The notes under the pieces: model-generated | Databases searched by the model: none | Told to the model about the DNA's origin: nothing | What the model saw: only the letters and a program-made list of their open reading frames with translations | Shown here: positions 1-9,098 of the stretch, in pieces | How positions within the stretch are numbered: the stretch's first letter is position 1 | Layout of the letters: each line of letters opens with the position of its first letter | From: Sphingomonas sp. KR3-1 | Lineage (GTDB): Bacteria; Pseudomonadota; Alphaproteobacteria; Sphingomonadales; Sphingomonadaceae | DNA length: 64,000 bases | Assembly: GCF_040049295.1 (NCBI RefSeq) | Contig: NZ_JBDZDQ010000002.1 | Location: forward strand, 863,415-927,414 | Direction: 5' to 3' | Made by a program: the position numbers and the translations under genes

Positions 1-2987
1 CGCCATTTGCGGCGGCGCGTGTTCGAATAGGCGATCGCCGCGGGGACGATCAGGACGACTTCGGTGCCGCCGGCGGGCGGGCGCTGGACCACCAGCCGCG
101 ACTGGATCTTGCGGGCGCGCTCCTGCATGCCGGGCAGGCCGAAATGGCCGTCGCGCCGCCCGTCGCGCAATATCTCCTCGGCGATGCCCACGCCATCGTC
201 GCGGAACCGCACGATGAAGCTGTCGGGGCGGAACTCGATGCGGATGCCGATCTGGCGGGCATGGGCGTGGCGCCAGATGTTGAACAGCGCCTCGTTGGCG
301 ATCCGCGCGACTTCGTCCCACACCAGCGGGTCGAGCGGCCGCACCTCGCCCTCGCTCGCCACATTGATCTGGGTGGCGGCGGAGAAGACCTGCTTGCGGG
401 CGATCTCCAGGATCATGTGCTCGATATCGTCGGCGCCGCCGATCATCCGCAGGTCGCGCACCCGGTCGCGGCCCTCGGCGAGCACCGTGTCGGCGCGGTC
501 CAGCGCTTCCTCCAGGCTGTGGCGTGACGGATCTTCGGGGGCGATGTCGTCGGCGACGAGCTGGAAGCGCAGGATCAGCGCCTGGACGCCCTGGAGGAGG
601 GTGTCGTGCAGCTCGCGCGCAATCCGCTCGCGCTCCGCCAGCCGCTCGCGCATCCGCCCGCGCATCTGCCCGGCGATCGCCCGCACCTTCACCTGGTAGA
701 GCAGCGCGAACACGGCCGCCGCGGCAAGGGCGCAGAGCAGCATGAACCATCCGCTCTGCAGGAAGGTCGGCGGGATCGTGAACTCCAGCGTCGTCGGCGC
801 GGGGTTCCACACCCCGTCATTGTTCGACGCCATCACCCGGAAGCGATAATTGCCGGGATCGAGATTGGTGTAGAAGGCTTGGCGCCGCGTTCCCGGATCG
901 ACCCATCCCTGGTCGACCCCCTCCAGCATGTAGCGGAATCTCACCCGGCTCGGCACCGAGAAGCTGAGCCCGGTATATTCGATCGACAGGTTGGTCTTGC
1001 CGGCGGGGAGGGTGATGCGCGTCGGGTCGACCAGCCGCCGGCCGTCGACGATCAGCGCGCGGATCGCGACCGGCGGGACGACGGCGTTGCGCACCAGGCG
1101 GGCCGGGTTGATGCGCATCACGCTCTGCCGGGTGAGGAACCACAGCCGCCCGTCGCCGCCCGCGTCGATCTGCAGCCCGTCGCCGCGCTGCATCCGGCTG
1201 GCGAGGCCGTCCTGCTCATCGAACAGGTCGTGCGGGATCGGCGCGCGGGGGTTGGCGAAGGCGCGGTCGAGATCGGCGGTCCGGAGCTTGAGCAGGCCGG
1301 TGTTGTTGACCATCCAGGTCTCGCCCGAGGCGGTCTGCACCATGCCGCGCACGCCGCGCAGCCAGGGATGGTCGGCGGTCAGCAACCGCTCGAACCGCCC
1401 GGTCTTCCAGCGCGCCAGCCCGCTGCCGCCCGCCACCAGCATGCCGCTGCGCCCGCCAAACAAGCTGGTGAGGCCGGAGACTCCGATCTGCTCGTTGGTC
1501 CAGCCGCGCGCCGTGGTGCCGATCACCCGGACGATCGACTTGCGGTCGAGGATGATCACCGGATTGCCATCGCCATCGATAACGATGTCCTGCGGCCGGC
1601 CGGGCAGGGGGAGGTGCGCCTCGTGCCAGCCATTGCCGCGGCGGACGAGCACGCCGTGCTGGAAACGCGCCACCCAGAGCCGGCCGAGCCGGTCTTCCGC
1701 GCAGCCATAGGTGTCGCCCATGCCGGGCAGGTCGAGCGTCTCGGCGGTGCGGCCGCCGCGCAGCCGGATCATTCGCTCGGCGGTGCTCAGCCATACCGAG
1801 CCATTGTCGCCGCGGCACAGCGCCTGGATCTCGCCGCCATAGGTGGCGAATAGCTGCGGTTCCTGCCCGGGCAGCGCGCGATAGACCGCCGCGCCGCTGG
1901 CAAACCAGACCGTGCCGGTGTCGTCGGAGGCGACGAAATAGCCCGCCGCCGCGCCGGCCTCGGGCGGCTCGATGCGGAACAGGTTGGCGGGTCGGAACTG
2001 GTCGAGGCCCAGCTCGGTACCCACCCAGATATTGCCCTCGCGGTCCTCGAGCAGCGACACCGCCTGGTTCGACGTGAGGCCGTTCTCGGTACGATAGCTG
2101 GAGACGCTCGCGGCATCGGCCTGTTCGGCGGCATGATCGATCTGGAAGATGCCGTTGGTGAACCCCGAGCCCCAGAGATTGCCGTCGCGGTCGAACAGGA
2201 TCGCGGTGCGGCGGACGGGTCCGGAAAAGGGGAAGACGACGTCGCTGCGCGCCTGGCGCGCGCCGGCGGCATAGTCGGGCAGCATCCGCGTGCCGTTCGA
2301 ATCCGAAAGCCACATATTGCCTTCGGGATCGAGCGCCAGGTTGGCGCCGAAGCCGAGCTTCAGTCCCATTGCGGCGAAGCGGCCCGTACCTTGGCGCATC
2401 AGGAAGAGCTGCTTGTCGGTGGCAGCCCAGATCGACCCGTCGCGCCCCACCGCGAGGCTGGAGACCCAATCCTTGTTGGGCATGCCGAAGCGCTCGTCGA
2501 TCAGTTCCCAGCGGCCGTTGCGGTAGCGCCGTAGCGCCTTGTGGGTGCGCCCGCCCACTGCCCAGATCGCGCCGCTGCTGTCCTCGCGCAGCTCCGTGAT
2601 CTCGCCGGCCGCGTCGGTCATGCCGGTGCGCACCATGCGGCCGCCGCGATAGGCCTCGACGCCGGCACCGCCCGTATACGCCGCCCAGAGCTCGCCCGAG
2701 CGTGTCACCAGCAGCGCGCTTACCGGGATCGAGCCGGCCGGGTGGTCCGGGGCGGGGGGCACATATTCGAACGTGACCCCGTCGAAGCGATAGAGCCCGT
2801 TGCTGGTGCCCAGCCAGATATAGCCGTCCGGCCCCTGGACCAGCGCCTGCACCGTGGCGGGCACACCGTCCTTGTTCGTCCAGGTGGCGTGGAGGAAGCG
2901 CGATATCCCCCGGCCCGGCGCATCGGCCGTGGCCGTGCCGGCGAGGCACGATAGCACCATGGCAGCGATGAGCAAGGCAAGTCGCAA
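1..2987 (-). CDS. Two-component sensor histidine kinase with beta-propeller sensor (3' end outside window)
   Basis: The frame is open from a TTG codon at 2987 to the left edge (995 codons, no stop). The TTG follows a GAGGGGGA ribosome site at 3000-2993 and gives a good signal peptide (MRLALLIAAMVLSCLAGTATA, written here from two parts: residues 1-12 hydrophobic core start, 13-21 ending ATA). Residues about 30-640 are repeated propeller blades (motifs such as DGYIWLGTSNGLYRF, EGNIWVGTELGLDQF), as in Reg_prop sensors. A Y_Y_Y domain follows at about 660-730 and one membrane helix at about 748-766. The HisKA_3 H-box is RELHDTLLQG with His794. The ATPase has its N-box at NEALFNIWRHAH (~897) and G-box DDGVGI (~930). 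It should sense a periplasmic ligand and phosphorylate a NarL/LuxR-type regulator, which is not in view. An ATG at 2960 is a weaker alternative start inside the signal peptide. Confidence 0.9.
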   Translation of the reverse strand, partial: MRLALLIAAMVLSCLAGTATADAPGRGISRFLHATWTNKDGVPATVQALVQGPDGYIWLGTSNGLYRFDGVTFEYVPPAPDHPAGSIPVSALLVTRSGELWAAYTGGAGVEAYRGGRMVRTGMTDAAGEITELREDSSGAIWAVGGRTHKALRRYRNGRWELIDERFGMPNKDWVSSLAVGRDGSIWAATDKQLFLMRQGTGRFAAMGLKLGFGANLALDPEGNMWLSDSNGTRMLPDYAAGARQARSDVVFPFSGPVRRTAILFDRDGNLWGSGFTNGIFQIDHAAEQADAASVSSYRTENGLTSNQAVSLLEDREGNIWVGTELGLDQFRPANLFRIEPPEAGAAAGYFVASDDTGTVWFASGAAVYRALPGQEPQLFATYGGEIQALCRGDNGSVWLSTAERMIRLRGGRTAETLDLPGMGDTYGCAEDRLGRLWVARFQHGVLVRRGNGWHEAHLPLPGRPQDIVIDGDGNPVIILDRKSIVRVIGTTARGWTNEQIGVSGLTSLFGGRSGMLVAGGSGLARWKTGRFERLLTADHPWLRGVRGMVQTASGETWMVNNTGLLKLRTADLDRAFANPRAPIPHDLFDEQDGLASRMQRGDGLQIDAGGDGRLWFLTRQSVMRINPARLVRNAVVPPVAIRALIVDGRRLVDPTRITLPAGKTNLSIEYTGLSFSVPSRVRFRYMLEGVDQGWVDPGTRRQAFYTNLDPGNYRFRVMASNNDGVWNPAPTTLEFTIPPTFLQSGWFMLLCALAAAAVFALLYQVKVRAIAGQMRGRMRERLAERERIARELHDTLLQGVQALILRFQLVADDIAPEDPSRHSLEEALDRADTVLAEGRDRVRDLRMIGGADDIEHMILEIARKQVFSAATQINVASEGEVRPLDPLVWDEVARIANEALFNIWRHAHARQIGIRIEFRPDSFIVRFRDDGVGIAEEILRDGRRDGHFGLPGMQERARKIQSRLVVQRPPAGGTEVVLIVPAAIAYSNTRRRKW

Positions 2988-3155
2988 GACGATCCCCCTC
3001 TCGCGCAACAACCCGGTGGGCCGGAACAGGGATGCTAGCACGGAGCGCATCGCGGCGCAGTAGCCCGAAAGGGTAGCCTCTCGCTACTGGCCCGGGATTT
3101 CCGCCAGGCGTATCGTCTGCGACCTGGAAGCCCCAGATTTGGCGGGAGAAACAGG

Positions 3156-4109
3156 ATGAACGAGCGCCTCGAGCCGACACGCCGCGAATTCGTTGCCGGA
3201 GCCGCGGTAGCGGCTGCCGCTACCACCCTGCCGCTCCCGCTTTCCGCCACTGCATCCCCCGCTACAGGAGACAAGACCATGGCCTTCCTCAAGACCGCCG
3301 ACGGCACCGAGATTTTCTACAAGGATTGGGGCCCCAAGACCGCGCAGCCGGTGTGGTTCCACCATGGCTGGCCGCTCACGTCGGACGACTGGGACGCCCA
3401 GATGATGTTCTTCCTGCTCAACGGCTTCCGCGTCATCGCGCATGACCGCCGCGGGCACGGCCGCTCGACCCAGACCGACACCGGCAACGAGATGGACACC
3501 TATGCCGCCGATGTCGCGGCGCTGGCGGATCATCTCGACGTCAAGGGCGCGGTCCATGTCGGCCATTCGACCGGCGGCGGCGAAGTGGCGCACTATGTCG
3601 CCCGCGCCAAGCCCGGCCGCGTCGCCAAGATGGTGCTGATCGCATCGGTGCCGCCGCTGATGCTCAAGACCGAGAAGAACCCGGGCGGCCTGCCGATCGA
3701 GGTGTTCGACGGCATCCGCGCCGGCGTGCTCGCCAACCGCGCCCAGCTCTACATCGATTTCCCGACCGGCCCGTTCTACGGCTTCAACCGCCCCGGCGCG
3801 GTGATCAGCCAGGGGACGATCGACAATTGGTACCGCCAGGGCATGATGGGTGGCATCAAGGCGCATTATGATTGCATCAAGGCGTTCAGCGAGACCGACT
3901 TCACCGAGGACCTCAAGAAGATCGAGGTGCCCTCGCTGGTGATGCACGGCGATGACGACCAGGTCGTGCCCTATGCCGACTCCGGCCCGCTCTCGGCCAA
4001 GCTGCTCAAGCATGGTACGCTCAAGACCTACAAGGGCTATCCGCACGGCATGGCGACCACCCATGCCGATGTGATCAACCCCGATCTGCTCGCCTTCATC
4101 AAGGGCTGA
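3156..4109 (+). CDS. Alpha/beta hydrolase, non-heme chloroperoxidase/esterase family, with Tat-type leader
   Basis: 317 residues. The N-terminus has a twin-arginine motif (TRREFVAG, residues 8-15) and an Ala-rich stretch, which suggests Tat export. From residue 42 the protein aligns in character with cofactor-free haloperoxidases/arylesterases: oxyanion region HHGW (69-72), nucleophile elbow GHSTGG with Ser138, acid in HGDDDQ (264-269) and His297 in YPHGM. The likely activity is ester hydrolysis or perhydrolysis; the substrate is unknown. A second ATG at 3279 (residue 42) has its own AGGAG site and would give a 276-residue cytoplasmic form of normal family length. The gene is divergent from the sensor kinase and lies 24 bp ahead of another hydrolase, so the two are probably cotranscribed. 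Confidence 0.88.
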   Translation: MNERLEPTRREFVAGAAVAAAATTLPLPLSATASPATGDKTMAFLKTADGTEIFYKDWGPKTAQPVWFHHGWPLTSDDWDAQMMFFLLNGFRVIAHDRRGHGRSTQTDTGNEMDTYAADVAALADHLDVKGAVHVGHSTGGGEVAHYVARAKPGRVAKMVLIASVPPLMLKTEKNPGGLPIEVFDGIRAGVLANRAQLYIDFPTGPFYGFNRPGAVISQGTIDNWYRQGMMGGIKAHYDCIKAFSETDFTEDLKKIEVPSLVMHGDDDQVVPYADSGPLSAKLLKHGTLKTYKGYPHGMATTHADVINPDLLAFIKG

Positions 4110-4133
4110 TCAACCCCCGGTTCGGAGTATCGG

Positions 4134-4913
4134 ATGGCCGCTACGGTCATGCTCATCCACGGTGCCTGGCTGACGCCGAGTTCGTGGGACCGCTTTCGAC
4201 AGCGCTTCGAGGCGGCGGGCATGACCGTGGTGGCGCCGCCCTGGCCCTATCTCGATCGCCCGGTGGACGAGCTCCGCCGGGCGCCCGACCCGAGGCTGGG
4301 CGCGCTCGGCCTCACCGAGATCGTCGACCATTATGCGGCGCTGATCGCGGCGATGCCGCAGCCGCCGATCCTGATCGGGCACAGCTTTGGCGGACTGATC
4401 GCCCAGCTGCTCGCCGATCGCGGGCTCGGCGCCGCGGTGGTGGCGATCGATCCGGCACCGCCCTTCGGCGTGCCCGCGCACCCGCTGGCGATCTGGACCT
4501 CGCTGCCCGTCTTCCTGGCCTGGAACGGCTGGAACCGCGTGCTGCGGATGAGCCTGAAGGGCTTCTCGACCGGCTTCGCCCAGACGCTTCCGGCCGCCGA
4601 AAAGCCCTATGCCTGGGAGAAGTTCATCGTGCCCACGCCCGGGCGGATCTTCTTCCAGGCGCTGCTCGGCATCGGTAGCAGGCTGCGCTGGGACAATCCC
4701 GACCGGCCGCCGCTGATGCTGATCGCGGGCGGCAAGGACCGCACCGTGCCCGCGGCGATGGTGCGGGCCAACTATCGCAAATATCTGCGCTCGCCGGCCG
4801 ACACCGCATTCCACGAATTCCCCGGCCGCTCGCACTGGCTGTGCAACGAGGACGGCTGGGAAGAAGTCGCCGACCGCGCGCTTTCCTGGGCGCGGACGGC
4901 GGCGGGGCGCTGA
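4134..4913 (+). CDS. Alpha/beta hydrolase
   Basis: 259 residues, no signal peptide, so cytoplasmic. It has the alpha/beta hydrolase layout: an N-terminal strand followed by LIHGAW (oxyanion hole), nucleophile elbow GHSFGG near residue 84, acid in GGKDRTVP near 201, and catalytic His in GRSHWL near 226. The middle holds an aromatic-rich cap (around NGWNRVLRMSLKGF). It probably forms an operon with the upstream chloroperoxidase-like hydrolase. The substrate cannot be inferred. Confidence 0.87.
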   Translation: MAATVMLIHGAWLTPSSWDRFRQRFEAAGMTVVAPPWPYLDRPVDELRRAPDPRLGALGLTEIVDHYAALIAAMPQPPILIGHSFGGLIAQLLADRGLGAAVVAIDPAPPFGVPAHPLAIWTSLPVFLAWNGWNRVLRMSLKGFSTGFAQTLPAAEKPYAWEKFIVPTPGRIFFQALLGIGSRLRWDNPDRPPLMLIAGGKDRTVPAAMVRANYRKYLRSPADTAFHEFPGRSHWLCNEDGWEEVADRALSWARTAAGR

Positions 4914-5141
4914 GGCTTCCTACATTGCGCGTGGCGGCGACTCGCCAAAGGGCGTGAAGGTCACGCCAGTGGCGGGTTTTCGCGCAGCTTAGATTGACTC
5001 TGTTCGGGGAAATGCGGCGCAACGCGCAATATCCTTACGCGCGCGAGATCCTATCTTTCCAACAGATCAAAGAGCGGCGAAGCCATGAGCTCCGGCGCGC
5101 ATAGCCAAACAGGTTAAATCCTACATTGCAAGACACGCCTG
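4914..5141. other. Intergenic region between convergent operons
   Basis: No gene is seen here. A small perfect hairpin (GGCGTGA, 3-base loop, TCACGCC) at 4951-4967 followed by GTTTT at 4976-4980 could end transcription of the two hydrolase genes. The 11-mer TCCTACATTGC occurs twice (about 4919 and 5119). Nothing else stands out. Confidence 0.35.
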
Positions 5142-7337
5142 TCAGGTGAATTCGGGCATCCCTGCGAGCAGCTTGTCGAGCGTGACCGGATAGTCGCGCA
5201 CGCGCACGCCGGTGGCGTTGTAGATCGCGTTGGCCACTGCCGCGCCGACGCCGCAGATGCCGAGCTCGCCGACGCCCTTGGCCTTCATCGGCGAGCTCAT
5301 CGGATCGGTCTCCTCGAGGAAGATCACCTCCTGGTGCGGGATGTCGGCGTGCACCGGCACTTCATATCCGGCAAGGTCGTGGTTGACGAAGAAGCCGAAG
5401 CGCTTGTCGACCGCGAGCTCCTCCATCAGCGCGGCACCCGCGCCCATCGTCATCGCGCCGATCACCTGGCTGCGCGCCGAGATCGGATTGAGGATGCGCC
5501 CCGCCGCGCAGACTGCGAGCATGCGGCGGATGCGGATCTCGGCCGTCGCGGCATCGACGCCGACTTCGACGAAATGCGCCCCGAAGGTCGATTGCTGATA
5601 TTTCTTGGCGAGGTCGCCATATTCCATCGCATCCTCGGCGACGATCTCGCCGGCCTTGGCCGCATCGGCAAGCGGCACCGAGCGCTTGCCGCTCTTGACC
5701 TTGCCGCCGGCGAACACGGCGTCAGCCGAGTTGAAGCCGAGCTTCTGCGCCACGGCCTCGCGCAGCTTCGCGCAAGCGGCATAGACGCCCGCGGTAGAGC
5801 TGTTCGCACCCCATTGCCCGCCCGAACCGGCGGAGGCCGGGAAGCTGGAATCGCCGAGTTTCACCACGACCTTGTCGAGCGGCACGCCCATCATCTCGGC
5901 GGCGGTCTGCGCGATGATCGTGTAGCTGCCGGTGCCGATATCGGTCATGTCGGTCTCGACCGTGACCGTGCCCTGCGCATCGAGGCGCACCCGCGCGGCG
6001 GACTTCATCACCAGGTTGTTGCGAAAGGCGGCGGCGACGCCGATGCCGGTCAGCCAGCGCCCGTCGCGCACGCTGCCCGGCTTGGCGCTGCGCTTCGCCC
6101 AGCCGAACCGGTCCGCGCCGGTGCGCAGGCACTGGATCAGCTGGCGCTGCGAAAAGGGGCGCTCGGGCTTTTCGGGATCGACCTGGGTGTCGTTGATCAC
6201 GCGGAACTCGATCGGATCGATGCCGAGCTTCTCGGCCATCTCGTCCATCGCGATCTCGAGTGCCATAAGCCCTGGCGCCTCGCCCGGCGCGCGCATCGCA
6301 TTGCCTTCGGGCAAGTCGATCACCGCGAGGCGCAGCGCGGTCATCCGGTTGGCGCCGGCATAGAGCAGCTTGGTCTGGCCGGTCGCGGTCTCGGGGCCGC
6401 CGCCGGGCAAGTCGCCGGACCAGCTCTCATGCCCGATCGCGGTGATCTTGCCGTCATGCCCGGCGCCCAGCCGGATGCGCTGGATCGTCGCCGGGCGATG
6501 CGTGGTGTTGTTGAACATGAGCGGGCGGGGCAGGGCGACCTTCACCGCGCGGTTCGCCGCCTTCGCGCCGAGCGCCGCCAGCACCACGTCGCTGCGCAGG
6601 AACAGCTTGCCGCCAAAGCCGCCGCCGATGAAGGGCGAGCGCATCCGGATCTTGTCCTTCGGCATGCCCATCGTCTTCGCCATGTCGCCCAGCGACCAGG
6701 CGACCATCTGGTTCGACGTCCACAGGTCGAGCTGGTCGCCGTTCCAGGCGGCGATCGTGGCGTGCGGCTCCATCATCGCATGCGCGTGATCGGGCGTGGT
6801 GTAAGTGGCGTCGAACTGCACCGGCGCGCGGGCGAAGGCGCCGGCGAAATCGCCGACCGCGGTCTCGGAGCCCTTGTCCTTGGGGACGGTGGCGTTGCCC
6901 TTTTCGGCCGCGAGATCGAACGCGCCCTTGTCGCGCGCATAGTCGACGCGGATCAGCGCGGCGGCGGCGCGTGCCTGCTCGAAGCTCTCGGCGACGACGA
7001 GCGCGATCGCCTGGTGGTAATGCTCGATCTCGGGCCCGCCGAGCAGTTTGGCGGTGTTGTTGTTGCCCTTGCCGAGCTTGCCGGCATTCTCCGCGGTGAC
7101 GATCGCGATCACGCCCGGCGCGGCCCTGGCATCGCCCAGCGCCATGCCGGTGATCCGCCCCTTGGCGATCGACGATCCCAGCACATAGCCATAGGCGGCG
7201 TTGGGCACGTCGTGATGCTCATAGGCATAGGGCGCGGTGCCGCTGGTCTTGAGCGGCCCTTCGATGCGCGGGGTGGGCTTGCCGATGACCTTGAGCTGGT
7301 CGATCGGGTTGGTGCCGGCGGGCTGGTCGAACTTCAT
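5142..7337 (-). CDS. paoC: Periplasmic aldehyde oxidoreductase, molybdenum-binding subunit (PaoC/YagR type)
   Basis: 731 residues, almost the same length as E. coli PaoC. It is a xanthine-oxidase-family large subunit with a molybdopterin-cytosine-dinucleotide-type active site. Visible motifs include SPFIGGGFGGK, NAMRAPGEAPG and, near the C-terminus, GVGELGICGVG with the expected base catalyst Glu691. In this family it oxidises aldehydes to acids as an alpha-beta-gamma trimer, with electrons passing through the FeS and FAD subunits. It has no signal of its own and would be co-exported with the Tat-signalled small subunit. It is the last gene of the operon, 3 bp after paoB. The paoD maturation gene of E. 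coli is not beside it. Confidence 0.92.
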   Translation of the reverse strand: MKFDQPAGTNPIDQLKVIGKPTPRIEGPLKTSGTAPYAYEHHDVPNAAYGYVLGSSIAKGRITGMALGDARAAPGVIAIVTAENAGKLGKGNNNTAKLLGGPEIEHYHQAIALVVAESFEQARAAAALIRVDYARDKGAFDLAAEKGNATVPKDKGSETAVGDFAGAFARAPVQFDATYTTPDHAHAMMEPHATIAAWNGDQLDLWTSNQMVAWSLGDMAKTMGMPKDKIRMRSPFIGGGFGGKLFLRSDVVLAALGAKAANRAVKVALPRPLMFNNTTHRPATIQRIRLGAGHDGKITAIGHESWSGDLPGGGPETATGQTKLLYAGANRMTALRLAVIDLPEGNAMRAPGEAPGLMALEIAMDEMAEKLGIDPIEFRVINDTQVDPEKPERPFSQRQLIQCLRTGADRFGWAKRSAKPGSVRDGRWLTGIGVAAAFRNNLVMKSAARVRLDAQGTVTVETDMTDIGTGSYTIIAQTAAEMMGVPLDKVVVKLGDSSFPASAGSGGQWGANSSTAGVYAACAKLREAVAQKLGFNSADAVFAGGKVKSGKRSVPLADAAKAGEIVAEDAMEYGDLAKKYQQSTFGAHFVEVGVDAATAEIRIRRMLAVCAAGRILNPISARSQVIGAMTMGAGAALMEELAVDKRFGFFVNHDLAGYEVPVHADIPHQEVIFLEETDPMSSPMKAKGVGELGICGVGAAVANAIYNATGVRVRDYPVTLDKLLAGMPEFT

Positions 7338-7340
7338 GGC

Positions 7341-8291
7341 TCAGGCCCTCGCTTCGGCGATGACGGCGGCGAGCGTGCGCTCGGCCAGCACCAGCTTGAA
7401 CTGGTTCTGCTCGGTGGGTTTCGCTCCGGCAAAGGCGCGCGCCGCGGCGGCCCTGGCGCCCTGGGCGAGCGCGGCTTCCGCCGCCTCGACCCGCCACGGC
7501 CTGGGCGCGACGCCGCCGAACGCGACGCGGCCGCTGCCGTCCTTCTGGAGAATCGCGCCGACCGAGACGAGCGCAAAGGCATAGGACGCGCGATCGCGGA
7601 CCTTGTGGTAGAGATGCGTACCGCCGATCGGCCTGGGCAAAGTCACCGCGGTGATCAGCTCGCCGGCGGCCAGCGCGTTCTCCACATTGGGCGTGTCGCC
7701 CGGGAGGGTGTGGAAGTCGGCGATCGGGATCGACCGCGTCGTGCCGTCTGCCCGCACCGTCTCGACCACCGCATCGAGCGCGCGCATCGCCACTGCCATG
7801 TCGCTCGGATGCGTGGCGATGCATGCCTCGCTCGTGCCGACCACGCCGAGGCTGCGGCTGACCCCGCCGATCGCCGCGCAGCCGCTGCCGGGCCGGCGCT
7901 TGTTGCACGGCTGGTTGGTGTCGTAGAAATAGGGGCAGCGCGTGCGCTGGAGCAGATTGCCCGCGGTCGTCGCCTTGTTGCGCAGCTGGCCCGAGGCGCC
8001 GGCGACCAGCGCGCGGGAGAGCAGGGCATAGTCCTTGCGAACGCGCTTGTCGGCGGCGAGATCGGTGTTGCGGACCAGCGCGCCGATGCGCAGCCCGCCC
8101 TCCGCCGTCGCCTCGATCTTGTCGAAGCCGAGATGGTTGACGTCGACCAGGTGCGTCGGCGTCTCGATCTGCAGCTTCATCAGGTCGAGCAGATTGGTGC
8201 CGCCCGCGATGAAGCGCGCGCCCTGGGTGCGGCCGACGATCGCGGCGGCTTCGGCGGGGCTGTGCGCCCGCTCATAGCTGAACGCCTTCAT
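7341..8291 (-). CDS. paoB: Periplasmic aldehyde oxidoreductase, FAD-binding subunit (PaoB/YagS type)
   Basis: 316 residues. The start at 8291 overlaps the paoA stop in an ATGA, which indicates translational coupling. It has the FAD-binding CO-dehydrogenase-flavoprotein fold with [13 protein letters not shown] (27-39) and [13 protein letters not shown]. The Cys-rich insert with Cys119, Cys129 and Cys138 (ending [10 protein letters not shown]) is the extra [4Fe-4S] loop typical of PaoB and of few other family members. This insert is the main reason for assigning the PaoABC type rather than a generic xanthine dehydrogenase. Confidence 0.92.
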   Translation of the reverse strand: MKAFSYERAHSPAEAAAIVGRTQGARFIAGGTNLLDLMKLQIETPTHLVDVNHLGFDKIEATAEGGLRIGALVRNTDLAADKRVRKDYALLSRALVAGASGQLRNKATTAGNLLQRTRCPYFYDTNQPCNKRRPGSGCAAIGGVSRSLGVVGTSEACIATHPSDMAVAMRALDAVVETVRADGTTRSIPIADFHTLPGDTPNVENALAAGELITAVTLPRPIGGTHLYHKVRDRASYAFALVSVGAILQKDGSGRVAFGGVAPRPWRVEAAEAALAQGARAAAARAFAGAKPTEQNQFKLVLAERTLAAVIAEARA

Positions 8292-8941
8292 GCCTTCCTC
8301 CGCGCCGCGACTTCCTGGATCGCCTCGACGATGTTCGAATAGGCGCCGCAGCGGCAGATGTTGCCGCTCATCCGCTCGCGGATCTCGTCGGCGCTCATCG
8401 CCGGCTTGCCCGCGATATCCTCGGTGACGTGGCTGGGGATGCCCGCGCGAATCTCGCCCAGCACCGCCACCGCCGAGCAGATCTGGCCGGGGGTGCAATA
8501 GCCGCACTGGTATCCGTCATGCTTGACGAAGGCGGCCTGCATCGGATGGAGCTTGTCGGGCGTGCCGAGCCCCTCGATCGTGGTAACGCTGTCGCCGTCG
8601 TGCATCACCGCAAGGCTGAGGCACGAGTTGATCCGCCGCCCCTCGACGATGACGGTGCAGGCGCCGCACTGGCCGTGGTCGCAGCCCTTCTTGGTGCCGC
8701 TGAGCTTCAGATGCTCGCGCAGCGCATCGAGCAAAGTGGTTCGCGTGTCGAGCGCTAGCGCGTGCGGCGTGCCGTTCACCTTCAGGGTGACGCTTGCCAT
8801 CACCGGCGCGCCGGCGCCTGCCGAGGCGGCGTCCTGAGGCGCCGCGTCGGCGGGGGAGGGGGCCGCGGTCACTGCGACCGAAGCCGCGCCGGCAGCCAGG
8901 ACGCCGCGGCGCGACAGTTCGAATTCATTGAGTCCATGCAT
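8288..8941 (-). CDS. paoA: Periplasmic aldehyde oxidoreductase, [2Fe-2S] subunit with Tat signal (PaoA/YagT type)
   Basis: 217 residues. The N-terminus carries a Tat motif (SRRGVLAAG) and an Ala-rich leader, so the assembled trimer should be exported folded. Two [2Fe-2S] clusters are visible: the plant-ferredoxin type ([12 protein letters not shown] plus a distal INSCLS) and the helical type (CGYCTPGQ plus [10 protein letters not shown]). It passes electrons from the molybdenum site to FAD. It is the first gene of paoABC; the promoter should lie in 8942-9043. Confidence 0.93.
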   Translation of the reverse strand: MHGLNEFELSRRGVLAAGAASVAVTAAPSPADAAPQDAASAGAGAPVMASVTLKVNGTPHALALDTRTTLLDALREHLKLSGTKKGCDHGQCGACTVIVEGRRINSCLSLAVMHDGDSVTTIEGLGTPDKLHPMQAAFVKHDGYQCGYCTPGQICSAVAVLGEIRAGIPSHVTEDIAGKPAMSADEIRERMSGNICRCGAYSNIVEAIQEVAARRKA

Positions 8942-9047
8942 CTCGGCCCTTGCTCCCTGAAACCGGACGGTCCGACGAGCGCTGATCCTAGGCCTGAATA
9001 ACGACGGGGGTAAAGCTTGGCTCCGTCACGGCGGCGAAACGGCAACG

Positions 9048-9075
9048 AAAAAGGCCGGGAGCATGCCCCCGGCCT
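9048..9075 (-). terminator. Rho-independent terminator of the tpsBA operon
   Basis: On the minus strand AGGCCGGG, an 8-base loop and CCCGGCCT form a perfect 8-bp stem, followed by TTTT. It begins 24 bp after the tpsA stop codon. Confidence 0.85.
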
Positions 9076-9098
9076 GTTCGTTGCGGCGCTCGTCCGGC

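Noticed and set aside
1216..3180. 654-codon minus-strand frame over the sensor kinase
   Set aside because: It is +1/-1 shifted relative to the frame that carries propeller, HisKA_3 and ATPase motifs without a stop to the window edge.
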